A DNA stretch of 64,000 nucleotides from Io17-Chloro-G2 sp034420695 (GCA_034420695.1 DAOULB010000018.1:202771-266770), one strand, 5' to 3'; shown: positions 1 through 8,817, counted from the first letter of the stretch. Numbers and translations: made by a program. Notes: generated by a model not told the origin, from the letters alone.

Positions 1-70
1 TCCGGTGAATGCCTTCTATGAATACCTCGTCTTCCATGCTCCGCTGTCCAAGGGGCTTCTCTTTGGTCAT
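1..70 (-). CDS. N-terminal fragment of an unidentified protein, cut by the window edge
   Basis: Reading the minus strand leftward from an ATG gives an open frame starting MTKEKPLGQRSMEDEVFIEG that runs off the window. A second in-frame ATG at 37 is an equally possible start. An extended -10-like TGTTAGAAT (minus, 77-69) lies directly upstream and would suit the second ATG better. Only about 23 residues are visible and no family can be named. The gene would be divergent from the dioxygenase-like gene at 228. Confidence 0.3.
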   Translation of the reverse strand, partial: MTKEKPLGQRSMEDEVFIEGIHR

Positions 71-227
71 TCTAACACAGCGGCCTAAACCGGCACCCCA
101 ACCGAGCCCGCTAACATGGCTCACCGACATAGTAATGGTATCGGAGAGGAGGCGTTTCTTGACACTGCTTTGGGCGGTGCCCATAATCCAAAAACCCAAG
201 GGCCGGTGGCCCGCCGGAGGGTTGAAC

Positions 228-812
228 ATGACCACTGTGAAGTATTCGCTGGAGCAGTTCATCCACGACATGGAGGAGCTGCTGAAGGGCCAGCCGGACC
301 AGCGGAGGATTTTCGAGACGGGGTCCGACTGGTTGGAGAAGTTGACCCGGAACCCGGAAAACGTGCCGCTGGAATACAGGCGCCCCCTGGGTTCCGGGTC
401 TCGGCCCGACCACGGGTCGTACCTGCTGTATCAAGGCGAGAGCGGGTTGCAGGTCACCTCCGTGGTCTGGGGACCGGGGGAGCACTTGGGGCCCCACGAC
501 CACCGGACTTGGGGCATGATCGGGGTGCTGGAAAACACCTTGACCGAGACCCGCTACCAGCGGGTGGACGACCACTCACAGGAAGGGTTTGCCAAGCTGG
601 AGAAGGACCGGAGCGCTCAATTCCGGCCAGGGGAAATCACCCTTCTGGTGCCCGATGTGGACGAAATTCACCAGATGGACAACCATACGGACCGGCCCAC
701 GGTGGAGGTGCACGTATACGGCACGGACCTCCGGGGCCTGCCCCGTTGCCGCTATAACCTGGAGACCGGAGAGGCCATCACCTTCGCCACTCCCAAGTGG
801 GATAACTGCTGA
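228..812 (+). CDS. Cysteine-dioxygenase-like cupin (thiol dioxygenase family)
   Basis: This 194-residue protein is a single-domain cupin resembling cysteine dioxygenase and related thiol dioxygenases, which oxidise a thiol to a sulfinate with a mononuclear iron. The first cupin motif contains H90-D-H92 followed by a glycine-rich strand and the ENTLTETRY segment. The second contains H148, N152 and the VEVHVYG strand with H162; H90, H92 and H162 match the three-histidine iron site of the family. The ATG is preferred over upstream codons because GGAGG sits seven bases before it. It opens an island with a carrier, rhodaneses and sulfite-oxidase-like enzymes, which fits sulfinate and sulfite formation from organic thiols. 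The substrate is not evident; a general metal-dependent cupin is the alternative. Confidence 0.7.
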   Translation: MTTVKYSLEQFIHDMEELLKGQPDQRRIFETGSDWLEKLTRNPENVPLEYRRPLGSGSRPDHGSYLLYQGESGLQVTSVVWGPGEHLGPHDHRTWGMIGVLENTLTETRYQRVDDHSQEGFAKLEKDRSAQFRPGEITLLVPDVDEIHQMDNHTDRPTVEVHVYGTDLRGLPRCRYNLETGEAITFATPKWDNC

Positions 813-890
813 CACTACCTGCACCCTGCATCCTGGGCGTCAAGCCAAAACGGGCGGTCGCAGCCCGCCCGGAGGGGCGTTGGCCCGGTA

Positions 891-2282
891 TTGCCGGGAT
901 TTAATGAGGGACGCTCTCCAAGCCGCAGCGGTCCCGGACGCAATCTTTTGCTACACCTAGATAACCGGCTAAAGTTCTTTCCCGGCAATTACCACCCCGC
1001 GTGGCTGATAGTGGGCATGGCCACGCTGCTGCAGGTCACCACCAACTTCATCGGGCAAGCCTTTGCCATCCTCATCGTGGCGCTGCGGGATGAGTTCGCT
1101 TGGTCCCTCACCGCAATAACCATGGCCTACTTCCTGCGCAGCATTGTTAGCGCAGCGCTGGCCCCCGCCGCCGGATGGCTCGGCGACCGCTACGGGGCCA
1201 GGGCAAGCCTGATGGCCGCGGCAATGGTGTACATGGCCGGCCTGTTCTTGCTGGGAACGATGGGCCATGTGTGGCAACTTTACCTCTATTACAGCTTCAT
1301 GCTGGGGGTTTCCCAGGCACTCTTCAGGGTCAATATACCCACCACCGTGGCTGCCTGGTTCAAGCGCAAGCTGGGGGTTGCGGTGGGAATCCAGCAGTCG
1401 GCCGGCGGCATGGGGACCTCCATCATGGCCCCGCTGCTGGCGGTGCTGCTGTCCCGCACCGATTGGCAAACGTCGTTCTGGATACTGGCGCCGGTGGGCG
1501 GCGGCATCATCCTGGCCCTGCTGTGGCGGTTCCACGGCGACCCCCGGGAGCGTGGCAGGACTCCCTACGGGTCGGACGAAGGGGAGCGGCCGGCGCCGGC
1601 CATGGCCCCGGCGCTGGCCCAACTGCGGAGCAAGGTGTTCCTGCAGCACGCCCGACGAACCAGGGCCTTCTGGAACCTCATTCTGATTCACCACTTGGGA
1701 TGCGTCGGTCACTCGATTGTCATGGTAGGAGTGGTGTTCTACGCTACCACCCGGGGCGTTGGGCTGGAGACAGCGTCCCTCATTGTCAGCATCTACTCCC
1801 TGGCCAGCATATCCAGCCGGTTCTCAACCCCGGTGCTCGCCGACCGCTTCGGCGCGAAGGGAGTTATGGCCTTGGCCTACTTCGTCCAAGGCATCACCGT
1901 GGCCCTGCTGCTCTGGACCCACGAGCCGTGGCACTTCTTCCTCTTTGCCGCCCTGTTCGGGCTGGGGATGGGCGGCGAAATGTCGGCCTTCCTGGTTATA
2001 AACCGCCAGTACTACGGCATGGGCCCGGTGAGGACTATCTTCGGGTTCCAGAGTATGGGTGCCGGCACCGGAATGGCCATAGGGGGCCTGATGGGCGGAG
2101 TAATATTCGACCTGACCGGCGGTTATCAACTGGCTTGGATAGTGTCCATAGCCGCCAGCGTGGCGGGGGCGGTGTCTATACTGTTCCTTGAACCCACGTC
2201 CAGAATGCTGATACCGCACTGGGAAGATTCGTTGCCCCCTGAAGCCCAGACCCAGCCATCCCCGGCCAGTGCCGCAGACTGA
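891..2282 (+). CDS. MFS transporter
   Basis: A 463-residue major facilitator superfamily carrier with about twelve hydrophobic segments in two halves, separated by a hydrophilic loop near residues 215-255. The loop after helix 2 has GWLGDRYGAR, the classic MFS signature (G-x-x-x-D-R-x-G-x-R), and the second half repeats it as LADRFGAKG. The TTG start has a GGAGGGG about 13 bases upstream and is uncertain; in-frame TTG or GTG codons downstream could be used. Its position between a thiol-dioxygenase-like gene and a rhodanese suggests transport of a sulfur-containing organic acid, but that is inference from context. Confidence 0.85.
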   Translation: MPGFNEGRSPSRSGPGRNLLLHLDNRLKFFPGNYHPAWLIVGMATLLQVTTNFIGQAFAILIVALRDEFAWSLTAITMAYFLRSIVSAALAPAAGWLGDRYGARASLMAAAMVYMAGLFLLGTMGHVWQLYLYYSFMLGVSQALFRVNIPTTVAAWFKRKLGVAVGIQQSAGGMGTSIMAPLLAVLLSRTDWQTSFWILAPVGGGIILALLWRFHGDPRERGRTPYGSDEGERPAPAMAPALAQLRSKVFLQHARRTRAFWNLILIHHLGCVGHSIVMVGVVFYATTRGVGLETASLIVSIYSLASISSRFSTPVLADRFGAKGVMALAYFVQGITVALLLWTHEPWHFFLFAALFGLGMGGEMSAFLVINRQYYGMGPVRTIFGFQSMGAGTGMAIGGLMGGVIFDLTGGYQLAWIVSIAASVAGAVSILFLEPTSRMLIPHWEDSLPPEAQTQPSPASAAD

Positions 2283-2379
2283 GCGAACCGGAAACGGCAA
2301 GTATTAAGAAACTGAAGTGGAAGCCCAGGCCCCGCCTTCTCCAGCCAGCGCCGCAGACTGAACGAGCCAGGAACACAAG
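2241..2379 (+). repeat. Imperfect direct duplication at the end of the MFS gene
   Basis: Two related segments of about 60 bases begin at 2241 and 2320 (period 79). They share GAAGCCCAG at the front, CCGCAGACTGA in the middle and GGAA near the end. The first copy encodes the C-terminal tail of the MFS carrier and contains its stop; the second is noncoding leader for the rhodanese gene. It looks like an old local duplication. Confidence 0.5.
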
Positions 2380-2417
2380 CAACCGGAAACATAATGAACG
2401 AAAGGAGGTCATTCTCT

Positions 2418-4013
2418 ATGGCCCAAGAGATTTCCCCCGAGGAACTGAAAGACTTGCTGGCAGGAAAAGACCGGTTCGCGCTGATCGACGTGCGGGACCC
2501 CGGGGAATACAACAGTTCCCACATTCCCGGATCCAGCCTGATCCCCCGAAGGCTGCTGGAATTCCAGATTGCCCAAGCCGTTCCGGCCAAGGGCGTGACC
2601 GTGGTGGTCTGCGACGATGATGGGCGCCGGGCGGCGCTGGCGGCAAAATCCCTGGAGGGCATGGGCTACACCGGAGTCTCAGTGCTGTCGGGAGGCATCA
2701 ACCGCTGGGTCAGCCGGGACCTGCCCACCGAGTGGGGAAGCAACGTTCCTTCCAAGGACTTTGGCGAAAAGATGGAAGTGGTGCACCACGTTCCCGAGAT
2801 CGACGCGACCGAGCTTAACCGCTGGATTGAAGAGGGCAGGAAACTGGTCATCCTGGACACCCGCACTCCCGAGGAGTACCAGCGCTTCTGCATCCCCGGA
2901 GGACGCAGCGTGCCCGGCGGCGAGCTTGCTTACCGGATTACCGACATCACCAAGGACTTGGATCCCGACACCACGGTGGTGGTCAACTGCGCCGGGCGCA
3001 CCCGCAGTATCATCGGCACCAGGGCGTTGCAGCGGATGGGAGTGAGCAACGCGGTGGGCCTGAAGAACGGCACCTCCGGATGGGTGCTGGCTGGCTTCGA
3101 GTTGGAGTCCGGGGCCGACCGGGTCGAGTTGCCCCAAGTATCCTCCGAAGGGTTGGCCGCGGCCGAAGCCTATGCCGAGCGGGCCGCCGCCGAGGACGGG
3201 GTGCGTTTCCTCAATGTGGAGGAGCTCCAGGAAAAGATGGCCCGCCGCGGGGAAGACAACGTGTACCTCATCGACGTGCGCACTCAGGAGGAGTACGAGG
3301 GGGGGCACATACCCGGGTTCAACTGGTTCCCTGGAGGCCAGGTGGTCCAGCGGTCCGATGACGTGGCGGTGGTCAAGAATGCCCCGATAGTCTTCGCCTG
3401 CGACGGCAGGGCCAGGAGCACCCTTGTGGCTTCCTGGTACCGGCAGATGGGCATGGAAGAGGTCTACGCGGTAGTAGATGGTGAGAACGGTGGGACCGGG
3501 GCTTGGACGGCGGCGGGTCTTCAATTGGAGACCGGAAGACCGGCATCAGTCGTTGTCGGGCTGGAAGAAGCCATGGAAAGAGTGCCCACTGTTTCGCCCC
3601 AAGGATTGCACTGGGGAGGAGGCAAAGGGGTCATTTTCGTGGACACCAGCCAGGAATTCAGCCGGGGCCACGTGCCTGGCGCCCGGTGGATCCCCAGGGG
3701 CTGGCTGGAAATCTATGTCGGCGATGCCATCCCCGACCTCGAGACCCCCATTGCCGTGTCCTGCTCCGACGGGCAATTGTCCATCCTTACCGCAGCTACT
3801 CTGCTGGACATGGGTTACCGGAACGTTTGGGCCTTGGATGGAGGAATGGCGGCCTGGCGGGGCAGGAGGCTGCCGGTGGAAGAGGGACTGACCGGAGTAA
3901 CCAGGGCCCCCACCGACATGGTATATTCGGGGCCCGATAGAAACTACGCCGATATGATGAACTACCTGCGGTGGGAAACCGCTTTGGGAGAGAAGTACCA
4001 GACCGGAGCCTGA
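2418..4013 (+). CDS. Four-domain rhodanese-like sulfurtransferase
   Basis: A 531-residue cytosolic protein made of four consecutive rhodanese domains (about residues 5-105, 125-235, 262-372 and 395-480). Rhodaneses carry sulfane sulfur as a persulfide on an active-site cysteine. Each domain keeps a cysteine at the active-site position: C65 (CDDDGRR), C191 (CAGRTRS), C328 (CDGRARS) and C449 (CSDGQLS). Domains 2 and 3 have the canonical six-residue loop ending in RS; domains 1 and 4 are divergent. The start follows a near-perfect Shine-Dalgarno AAAGGAGGT eight bases upstream. It is followed 26 bases later by a sulfite-oxidase-like gene, so sulfane-sulfur release coupled to sulfite oxidation is plausible. 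No signal peptide is seen. Confidence 0.9.
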   Translation: MAQEISPEELKDLLAGKDRFALIDVRDPGEYNSSHIPGSSLIPRRLLEFQIAQAVPAKGVTVVVCDDDGRRAALAAKSLEGMGYTGVSVLSGGINRWVSRDLPTEWGSNVPSKDFGEKMEVVHHVPEIDATELNRWIEEGRKLVILDTRTPEEYQRFCIPGGRSVPGGELAYRITDITKDLDPDTTVVVNCAGRTRSIIGTRALQRMGVSNAVGLKNGTSGWVLAGFELESGADRVELPQVSSEGLAAAEAYAERAAAEDGVRFLNVEELQEKMARRGEDNVYLIDVRTQEEYEGGHIPGFNWFPGGQVVQRSDDVAVVKNAPIVFACDGRARSTLVASWYRQMGMEEVYAVVDGENGGTGAWTAAGLQLETGRPASVVVGLEEAMERVPTVSPQGLHWGGGKGVIFVDTSQEFSRGHVPGARWIPRGWLEIYVGDAIPDLETPIAVSCSDGQLSILTAATLLDMGYRNVWALDGGMAAWRGRRLPVEEGLTGVTRAPTDMVYSGPDRNYADMMNYLRWETALGEKYQTGA

Positions 4014-4039
4014 TGCCGGGCCCGGCAGAGGAGTTGACC

Positions 4040-5233
4040 ATGGCCACCCAGCAAGAGGAAGGGGCCGTCCCGGACTTTCTCCGCATGGAGGACGCTGGTG
4101 GGCCGGAGTCCACCAATCCCCATCGCAGCGGGACTTGGTATGGCTGGCCCAGCAAGCGGATGGACCCGGTCAATCTGCTGGACGACGAGGGCAGGGTCAA
4201 GCGGGTCCGGGCGCCGGTGATGGATCTGGAGGGCCTGATTACCCCCACCGAGCTTCACTACGTGGTGCAGCACTTCGAGGTGCCCGAGGTGGTCCCGGCG
4301 GACCGGTGGACCCTGACCATCGATGGCGAGGTCAAGAACCCGCTGACCCTGAGCTACGAGGAGTTGCGGCGCTACCCGTCACGCACGGTGCGCACCGTGA
4401 TGGAGTGCTCCGGCAGCGATGCCACCTACTTCGAATACTTCAAGGGCGAGGGTCCCAAGCCCTCCCGCACCCAGGAAGCCATGATCCTGAGCGCCGCCGA
4501 GTGGACCGGCGCTCCACTGGCAGCGGTACTCAATGACGCCGGGTTGACCGACAAAGCTCTCTACATCCGGGCCGAAGGTTGGGACCAAGGGGTGCCGGTC
4601 ACCGCCGCTCCGGGGACCGAGCCGTTCTTCTATGACAAGGGGCTTCCGCGGCTCAAGGCCCTCCATCCAGACACCATCCTGTGCTGGGCCCAGAATGGGC
4701 AGTTGCTGGAGCACTTGCACGGGGCGCCGGTGCGGTTGCTGGTGCCGGGCTGGTCGGGCAACTGGTCGGTGAAGTGGATCCGCCGGTTGGAAGTGCTGGA
4801 CCACATGCCCGACTGCTGGTATCACTACAACTTCTACTACTATGCTGATTCCGCCGACGCTACGGACAAGGAACTGATTACCACCATTCCGGTCAAGTCC
4901 ATCGTCACCCACCCCAACGACGACACTGAGTCCCTGCCCCAAGGGACCCACGTAGTGCGGGGATACGCTTGGAGCGGGGACGGCGCCATCACCCAAGTGG
5001 AGGTCAGCGTGGACGGCGGCGAGACTTGGAAGGCGGCCCGGCTGGAGGAGCCCAGGGATCGTTGGATGTGGGTCCGGTGGTCCTATCTCTGGGAGGCGGA
5101 TAAGCCGGGGAAGTACCAAGTCATGTCCCGGGCCACCGACGCCTCGGGCCGCACCCAGTCCCGCGTGCCCCGGTACAACAACATGCGGAAGAACTTCACC
5201 GCCATAGTGGGATACGATATTACTATCGAGTGA
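4040..5233 (+). CDS. Sulfite-oxidase-family molybdopterin oxidoreductase
   Basis: This 397-residue protein has the two-domain architecture of sulfite-oxidase-type enzymes: an oxidoreductase molybdopterin-binding domain (about residues 70-265) and a C-terminal immunoglobulin-like Mo-co dimerisation domain (about 285-395). The molybdenum-ligating cysteine is C123 in VMECSGSD. VSGW-type cofactor contacts appear as VPGWSGNWSVKWIRRLEV, and the dimerisation domain has GYAWSGDGAITQVEVSVDGG. No Tat signal or heme domain is visible, so the physiological electron acceptor is unknown. GAGGAG lies six bases before the ATG. It probably shares a transcript with the rhodanese upstream. Members act on sulfite or other small oxyanions; sulfite is favoured by context. 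Confidence 0.88.
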   Translation: MATQQEEGAVPDFLRMEDAGGPESTNPHRSGTWYGWPSKRMDPVNLLDDEGRVKRVRAPVMDLEGLITPTELHYVVQHFEVPEVVPADRWTLTIDGEVKNPLTLSYEELRRYPSRTVRTVMECSGSDATYFEYFKGEGPKPSRTQEAMILSAAEWTGAPLAAVLNDAGLTDKALYIRAEGWDQGVPVTAAPGTEPFFYDKGLPRLKALHPDTILCWAQNGQLLEHLHGAPVRLLVPGWSGNWSVKWIRRLEVLDHMPDCWYHYNFYYYADSADATDKELITTIPVKSIVTHPNDDTESLPQGTHVVRGYAWSGDGAITQVEVSVDGGETWKAARLEEPRDRWMWVRWSYLWEADKPGKYQVMSRATDASGRTQSRVPRYNNMRKNFTAIVGYDITIE

Positions 5234-5317
5234 ACTGGTTGTCTGCGGCGGCTTAGAACTGCGCTATGTTAGTAGCTAATGGCGGCCCGGCCCCTTCCGA
5301 GAGATACGGTGAGCGTG

Positions 5318-5326
5318 TGCTATCAT
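5318..5326 (+). promoter_or_regulatory. Putative extended -10 promoter element for the Uma2 gene
   Basis: TGCTATCAT reads as an extended -10 (TGn plus TATCAT), about 40 bases before the next start. No -35 is recognisable. Confidence 0.35.
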
Positions 5327-5367
5327 CTGGCCAATAAGCTGGGACAGACGGCTTGGGAGCCCCCGAA

Positions 5368-6072
5368 ATGAGGATAAAGCCTACCTACAAGGTAATCTCT
5401 GATATTGACTACCATAAGCTCGAATACGACCCCAACGAGCTGGAGCCGTTGCCCGAGGGTATGGAACAAAACCATGTAATTTTTAGGATTTTTCAAATCA
5501 TAGAAGCCCACGTAAAGAGGCTGTACTCGTCAGAGAACGTTTTCGTCGACTCCAACACTACCTTGTGCTATGACCCCGGCAACCTCAATCGCCGTGTGCT
5601 CCCCGACCTCTACTTTGCGTTTGACGTGGATTCTGCTGCCATACGGCGAAGGAAGCTGTACCTGCCCTGGGAGGCCGGGAAGCCGCCCGACTTCGCGCTG
5701 GAAGTAGCGTCGGAGAGCACCTTCCGGAACGACTTGGGGCGGAAGCGGGACCTCTACGCCCGGATCGGAGTCTCTGAATACTGGCGTTTCGACCCCACTG
5801 GGGGCAGCTACTACAACGAGCCCCTAACCGGCGAACTGTTGTTGGACGGGGTTTACCGTCCCATCGAGCTTACCATCGAGCCGGATGGAATCCTTAAGGG
5901 ATACAGCCCGGCTTTGAGGCGGAGCTTTTGCTGGAGAGAGGGAACACCGGAACTCTACGACCGAGAGACCGGCATTTACCACATAGACCTGGACCAAGCT
6001 TTGAATGAACGTTCCCAAGCCGAGGCCAGGATTCGCCAACTGGAAGAGGAACTAGGACGACGGCAGACCTAA
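5368..6072 (+). CDS. Uma2-family (DUF820) PD-(D/E)XK nuclease-like protein
   Basis: A 234-residue protein of the Uma2/DUF820 family, common in Chloroflexota and Cyanobacteria and built on a PD-(D/E)XK nuclease fold. The hallmark stretches are VLPDLYFAFD, then PPDFALEVASEST (the acidic residue and E of the core) and GRKRDLYARIGVSEYWRFDP, in the order seen across the family. A C-terminal coiled-coil-like tail rich in E, R and Q follows residue 205. The ATG is chosen over an upstream TTG because GGGAG lies eight bases before it. No mobile element is adjacent. Biological substrate is unknown for the family. Confidence 0.85.
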   Translation: MRIKPTYKVISDIDYHKLEYDPNELEPLPEGMEQNHVIFRIFQIIEAHVKRLYSSENVFVDSNTTLCYDPGNLNRRVLPDLYFAFDVDSAAIRRRKLYLPWEAGKPPDFALEVASESTFRNDLGRKRDLYARIGVSEYWRFDPTGGSYYNEPLTGELLLDGVYRPIELTIEPDGILKGYSPALRRSFCWREGTPELYDRETGIYHIDLDQALNERSQAEARIRQLEEELGRRQT

Positions 6073-6147
6073 AACTGACCTCACCTGCCTTCCTGTATCC
6101 GGTGAGCAAGTCCGGCCCAGAAACTGATCAACCGCAATGGTGGAGAA

Positions 6148-6498
6148 ATGCCCATAATCGAACATAGCAGCGTGCCTTTGCCGCCGGTGGCTGACTATCG
6201 CCGCGAGCGGCTCTTGGTGTCCGGCGGCGTGGGGGCGGCCTCTCTGACCATCAAGGAGGTGGAGTTGCACCCCGGATGGGAGGGACGGCTGCATGCCCAT
6301 CAGATTGATCAGGCCATCATGGTCACCGCGGGTGCGGTCCAAGTAGTCATGGGCGGCGAGGTTGAAACGGTGAGAGCCGGCAGCACCCTGTTCGCGCCAC
6401 CGGGTGAGCCCCACAAACTGGTCAACAAGCTTTGGATACCGGTGACACTGCTGGTCACCTATCCCGGCACATCCCTGGATACGGAGTACTTGGAATGA
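6148..6498 (+). CDS. Small cupin-domain protein
   Basis: A 116-residue single-cupin protein. Motif 1 is seen as HPGWEGRLHAHQIDQAIMVTAG and motif 2 as FAPPGEPHKL, giving two histidines in the first motif and one in the second as probable metal ligands. There is no additional domain. GGTGGAG lies just upstream of the ATG. It sits between two sulfite-oxidase-like genes, so it may belong to the same metabolic block, but the reaction cannot be predicted from the fold. Confidence 0.8.
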   Translation: MPIIEHSSVPLPPVADYRRERLLVSGGVGAASLTIKEVELHPGWEGRLHAHQIDQAIMVTAGAVQVVMGGEVETVRAGSTLFAPPGEPHKLVNKLWIPVTLLVTYPGTSLDTEYLE

Positions 6499-6558
6499 GT
6501 CCGGGGCGCCAACCAATGATCCGAAGCGCTGCAATCTGAAATCCTCCGGGAGGTCGCC

Positions 6559-7665
6559 ATGGCCATCCAGCCGCCAAGAACCCAGGCAAAACCCCAATTG
6601 ATCCCGACCAACGCCGGGCGCCGAACCTTTGCTTCGCCTCCCTCGGCGTTGCAGGAGGACGTAGTCCCCAACGACCTGTTCTACGTCCGCAATCACTGGG
6701 CGGAAGTGCCCGACATCGACCCGGAAACCTACCGACTGGTAGTGGACGGCGAGGTTGATAACCCCTTAAGCCTGAGTTACGCCGACCTGTTGGCGATGCC
6801 CCGCAAGCAGTTCCAAGTGACCTTCGAGTGCTGCGGTAACAGCCCGGTCCCTGACTACTGGGCCAAGGCCACCCGCACCAGTTCGGTTATGGAGCAGATC
6901 AAGGGTCACGGCATCATGGGCAATGCCGAGTGGAGCGGGGTGTCCCTGGCCGACGTGCTGGCCCGGGCCGGGGTCAAGGACACCGCCGTGGAGGTGGTCT
7001 TCGAGGGCGCCGATCACGGGCCCGACGAAACGGTGGGAGACCCTCCTGACGTGACCTACGAGAGGAGCCTGCCCGTCGCCAAGGCCACCCATCCCGACAC
7101 CCTGCTGGCTTACGAGATGAACAGGGAACCCCTGCCGCCGGTCCACGGATACCCGCTGCGCCTGCTGGTTTCCGGCTGGTATGGGATGAACTCGGTGAAG
7201 TGGTTGGTCGGCATCCACGTAGTGGACCACGAGTTCAAAGGGTTCTACCAGACCGAGCGCTACATGACCATGAACCAGCCCGGTTCCGCCGATGCCTACA
7301 CCTATTACACCAAGCTGAAAGTGAAGTCCATCATCACCAGCCCGGCCCCCGGAGAGATAGTCCCGTCCGGCGGCTACTTGCTGGCCGGGGCTGCATGGTC
7401 CGGGGAGGACCAGATCGCATTGGTGGAAATCAGCGCCGACGGGGGCTCCAGTTGGCAGCCGGTGGATCGGCTGCATCCCAGGTCCGGGTACTCCTGGAAC
7501 CGCTGGGAGCATTACTGGGTTCCGCGTGCTCCGGGCCGCTACACCCTTATGTGCCGCGCCACTAACGACCAAGGCGACACCCAGCCGATGGAATTCCCCA
7601 ACAAGTGGGACGGCCGGGGCTACGGCAACAACATGGTGTTCCCCCACGAAGTTGAAGTGAGGTAA
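6559..7665 (+). CDS. Second sulfite-oxidase-family molybdopterin oxidoreductase
   Basis: A 368-residue paralogue of the molybdoenzyme at 4040. It has a molybdopterin-binding domain (about residues 35-235) with the cofactor-binding cysteine in FECCGNS (C91, followed by a second cysteine C92), the VSGWYGMNSVKWL segment, and a C-terminal Mo-co dimerisation domain with GAAWSGEDQIALVEISADGG. No export signal or heme domain is visible. GGGAGGT is placed six bases ahead of the ATG. Two divergent paralogues within 4 kb suggest two substrates or two electron acceptors. The doubled cysteine distinguishes it from its neighbour. Confidence 0.88.
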   Translation: MAIQPPRTQAKPQLIPTNAGRRTFASPPSALQEDVVPNDLFYVRNHWAEVPDIDPETYRLVVDGEVDNPLSLSYADLLAMPRKQFQVTFECCGNSPVPDYWAKATRTSSVMEQIKGHGIMGNAEWSGVSLADVLARAGVKDTAVEVVFEGADHGPDETVGDPPDVTYERSLPVAKATHPDTLLAYEMNREPLPPVHGYPLRLLVSGWYGMNSVKWLVGIHVVDHEFKGFYQTERYMTMNQPGSADAYTYYTKLKVKSIITSPAPGEIVPSGGYLLAGAAWSGEDQIALVEISADGGSSWQPVDRLHPRSGYSWNRWEHYWVPRAPGRYTLMCRATNDQGDTQPMEFPNKWDGRGYGNNMVFPHEVEVR

Positions 7666-7689
7666 AGACCGGCAGGACGTGACTCGTCG

Positions 7690-7695
7690 TATAAT
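7690..7695 (+). promoter_or_regulatory. Consensus -10 hexamer TATAAT
   Basis: A perfect TATAAT lies about 65 bases before the small membrane gene at 7760, just after the molybdoenzyme stop. No matching -35 is found at 16-18 bases. Confidence 0.35.
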
Positions 7696-7759
7696 AGGTT
7701 TTCCCTGGCAACGTGTGCAGTAAGACTACAGACAAGCTTGGTGCTCCGGGAGCAGCCCC

Positions 7760-8044
7760 ATGATTAAGAGCGTACCGGCGCCGATTTCAATCATCCTAGC
7801 AGTTTTCCTGGTCATCGGCCTGTTCATCTTCTTCGGCGCTTGGGCAGTGTCGGTAGACGCCCAAGGCCGGGAGGAAGCCCTGTCCTTGGCTTTTGTCGGG
7901 CCAGGGACCTCCTTGGCGCCGGAAGAGAGGGAACGCCGGCTTCCAGTGATGGGGCAGACTGAGGACGGTTGGAAGACGGGATTCGAAGAACTGGAGGGCT
8001 CTTCCGCCGAAACTTGGTGGGGTAAGGGCCTCTTGCGGGCTTGA
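7760..8044 (+). CDS. Small single-span membrane protein of unknown function
   Basis: This 94-residue protein has one N-terminal hydrophobic segment (about residues 8-30, ISIILAVFLVIGLFIFFGAW), then a hydrophilic tail rich in glutamate and arginine. It may be an anchored protein or carry an uncleaved signal. No family is recognised. A consensus -10 lies upstream, which supports its being a gene, but the Shine-Dalgarno is weak. Confidence 0.5.
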   Translation: MIKSVPAPISIILAVFLVIGLFIFFGAWAVSVDAQGREEALSLAFVGPGTSLAPEERERRLPVMGQTEDGWKTGFEELEGSSAETWWGKGLLRA

Positions 8045-8053
8045 CCGCTGCAC

Positions 8054-8072
8054 TAGACCGGGTCCCGGTCTA
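8054..8072. repeat. 19-nt palindrome between two genes
   Basis: TAGACCGGG and CCCGGTCTA are perfect reverse complements around a single central T. The element lies 10 bases after one stop and 18 bases before the next start. It could be an operator or a weak transcript hairpin; no T tract follows. Confidence 0.5.
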
Positions 8073-8090
8073 CCCATAAGCTCCCGTCTA

Positions 8091-8741
8091 ATGAACCAAC
8101 TCCCGATTCTGTTGGCTACTTCCAATCCGGCCAAGCAGGCGCAATTCCGCTGGCTGCTGGAAGAAGCGCCGTTGAATCCTGTCGCGCCCCAGGACCTTGG
8201 TCTGACCGCAGCGCCGGAAGAGATCGGCCACAGTCATGGCGGTATTGCCAGGTTTAAGGCCAGCCAGTGGTCTCTCAGCGGCAGGGACAAGTCCGTTGGG
8301 CTGGCGATAGCCTCCGACGGAGGCATGGTCATACCGGCATTGGGCGCCAATTGGCAGAGCCTGTATACTCACCGCTTCGCCGGCGAAGCGGCGACCGACG
8401 CGCAGCGGGCGGCCCGGTTGTTGGAGCTGATGGAGCCATACCGCGAGGAACAGCGCCAAGCGTCCTGGGTTGAGGCGCTGGCCATAGCCGACAAGGGCCG
8501 TGTCCTGGTTTCTTGGGAGATTGCCGGGGCCACCGGGGTTATCAGTGAGAAGTTGCCTACTATGAAAGAGGGAGAGTTGAGAGGCTTCTGGGCTTTTTCC
8601 CTTTGGGAGTTTCCCCACTTGGGCAAGTCTTACCGGGAACTGACTCGTTCCGAGCTGAGCTCATTGGACGATCACTGGTTGCGGCTCAAGGCCTTGGTGC
8701 GGCGTTACGTGCAGGGCCCCTTTGTGCCCCCCGCGGCTTAG
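8091..8741 (+). CDS. ITPase/RdgB-like non-canonical purine NTP pyrophosphatase
   Basis: A 216-residue protein related to the Ham1/RdgB family, which hydrolyses dITP/XTP to the monophosphate and keeps deaminated purines out of nucleic acids. The N-terminal LLATSNPAKQAQFRWLL matches the T-x-N-x-x-K substrate-binding motif. IASDGGMVIPAL corresponds to the SDSGL catalytic segment, with G in place of the usual serine-glycine order. The C-terminal half is more divergent than in housekeeping RdgB proteins, so a specialised paralogue is possible. No strong Shine-Dalgarno precedes the ATG. Confidence 0.65.
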   Translation: MNQLPILLATSNPAKQAQFRWLLEEAPLNPVAPQDLGLTAAPEEIGHSHGGIARFKASQWSLSGRDKSVGLAIASDGGMVIPALGANWQSLYTHRFAGEAATDAQRAARLLELMEPYREEQRQASWVEALAIADKGRVLVSWEIAGATGVISEKLPTMKEGELRGFWAFSLWEFPHLGKSYRELTRSELSSLDDHWLRLKALVRRYVQGPFVPPAA

Positions 8742-8817
8742 GCTACAATGTCTGCTCAGGGCCCGGTGCCACCCGCATGGTCCTCCTTCCCAACCTCGCA
8801 CGAGGAGCAACGCGCGT

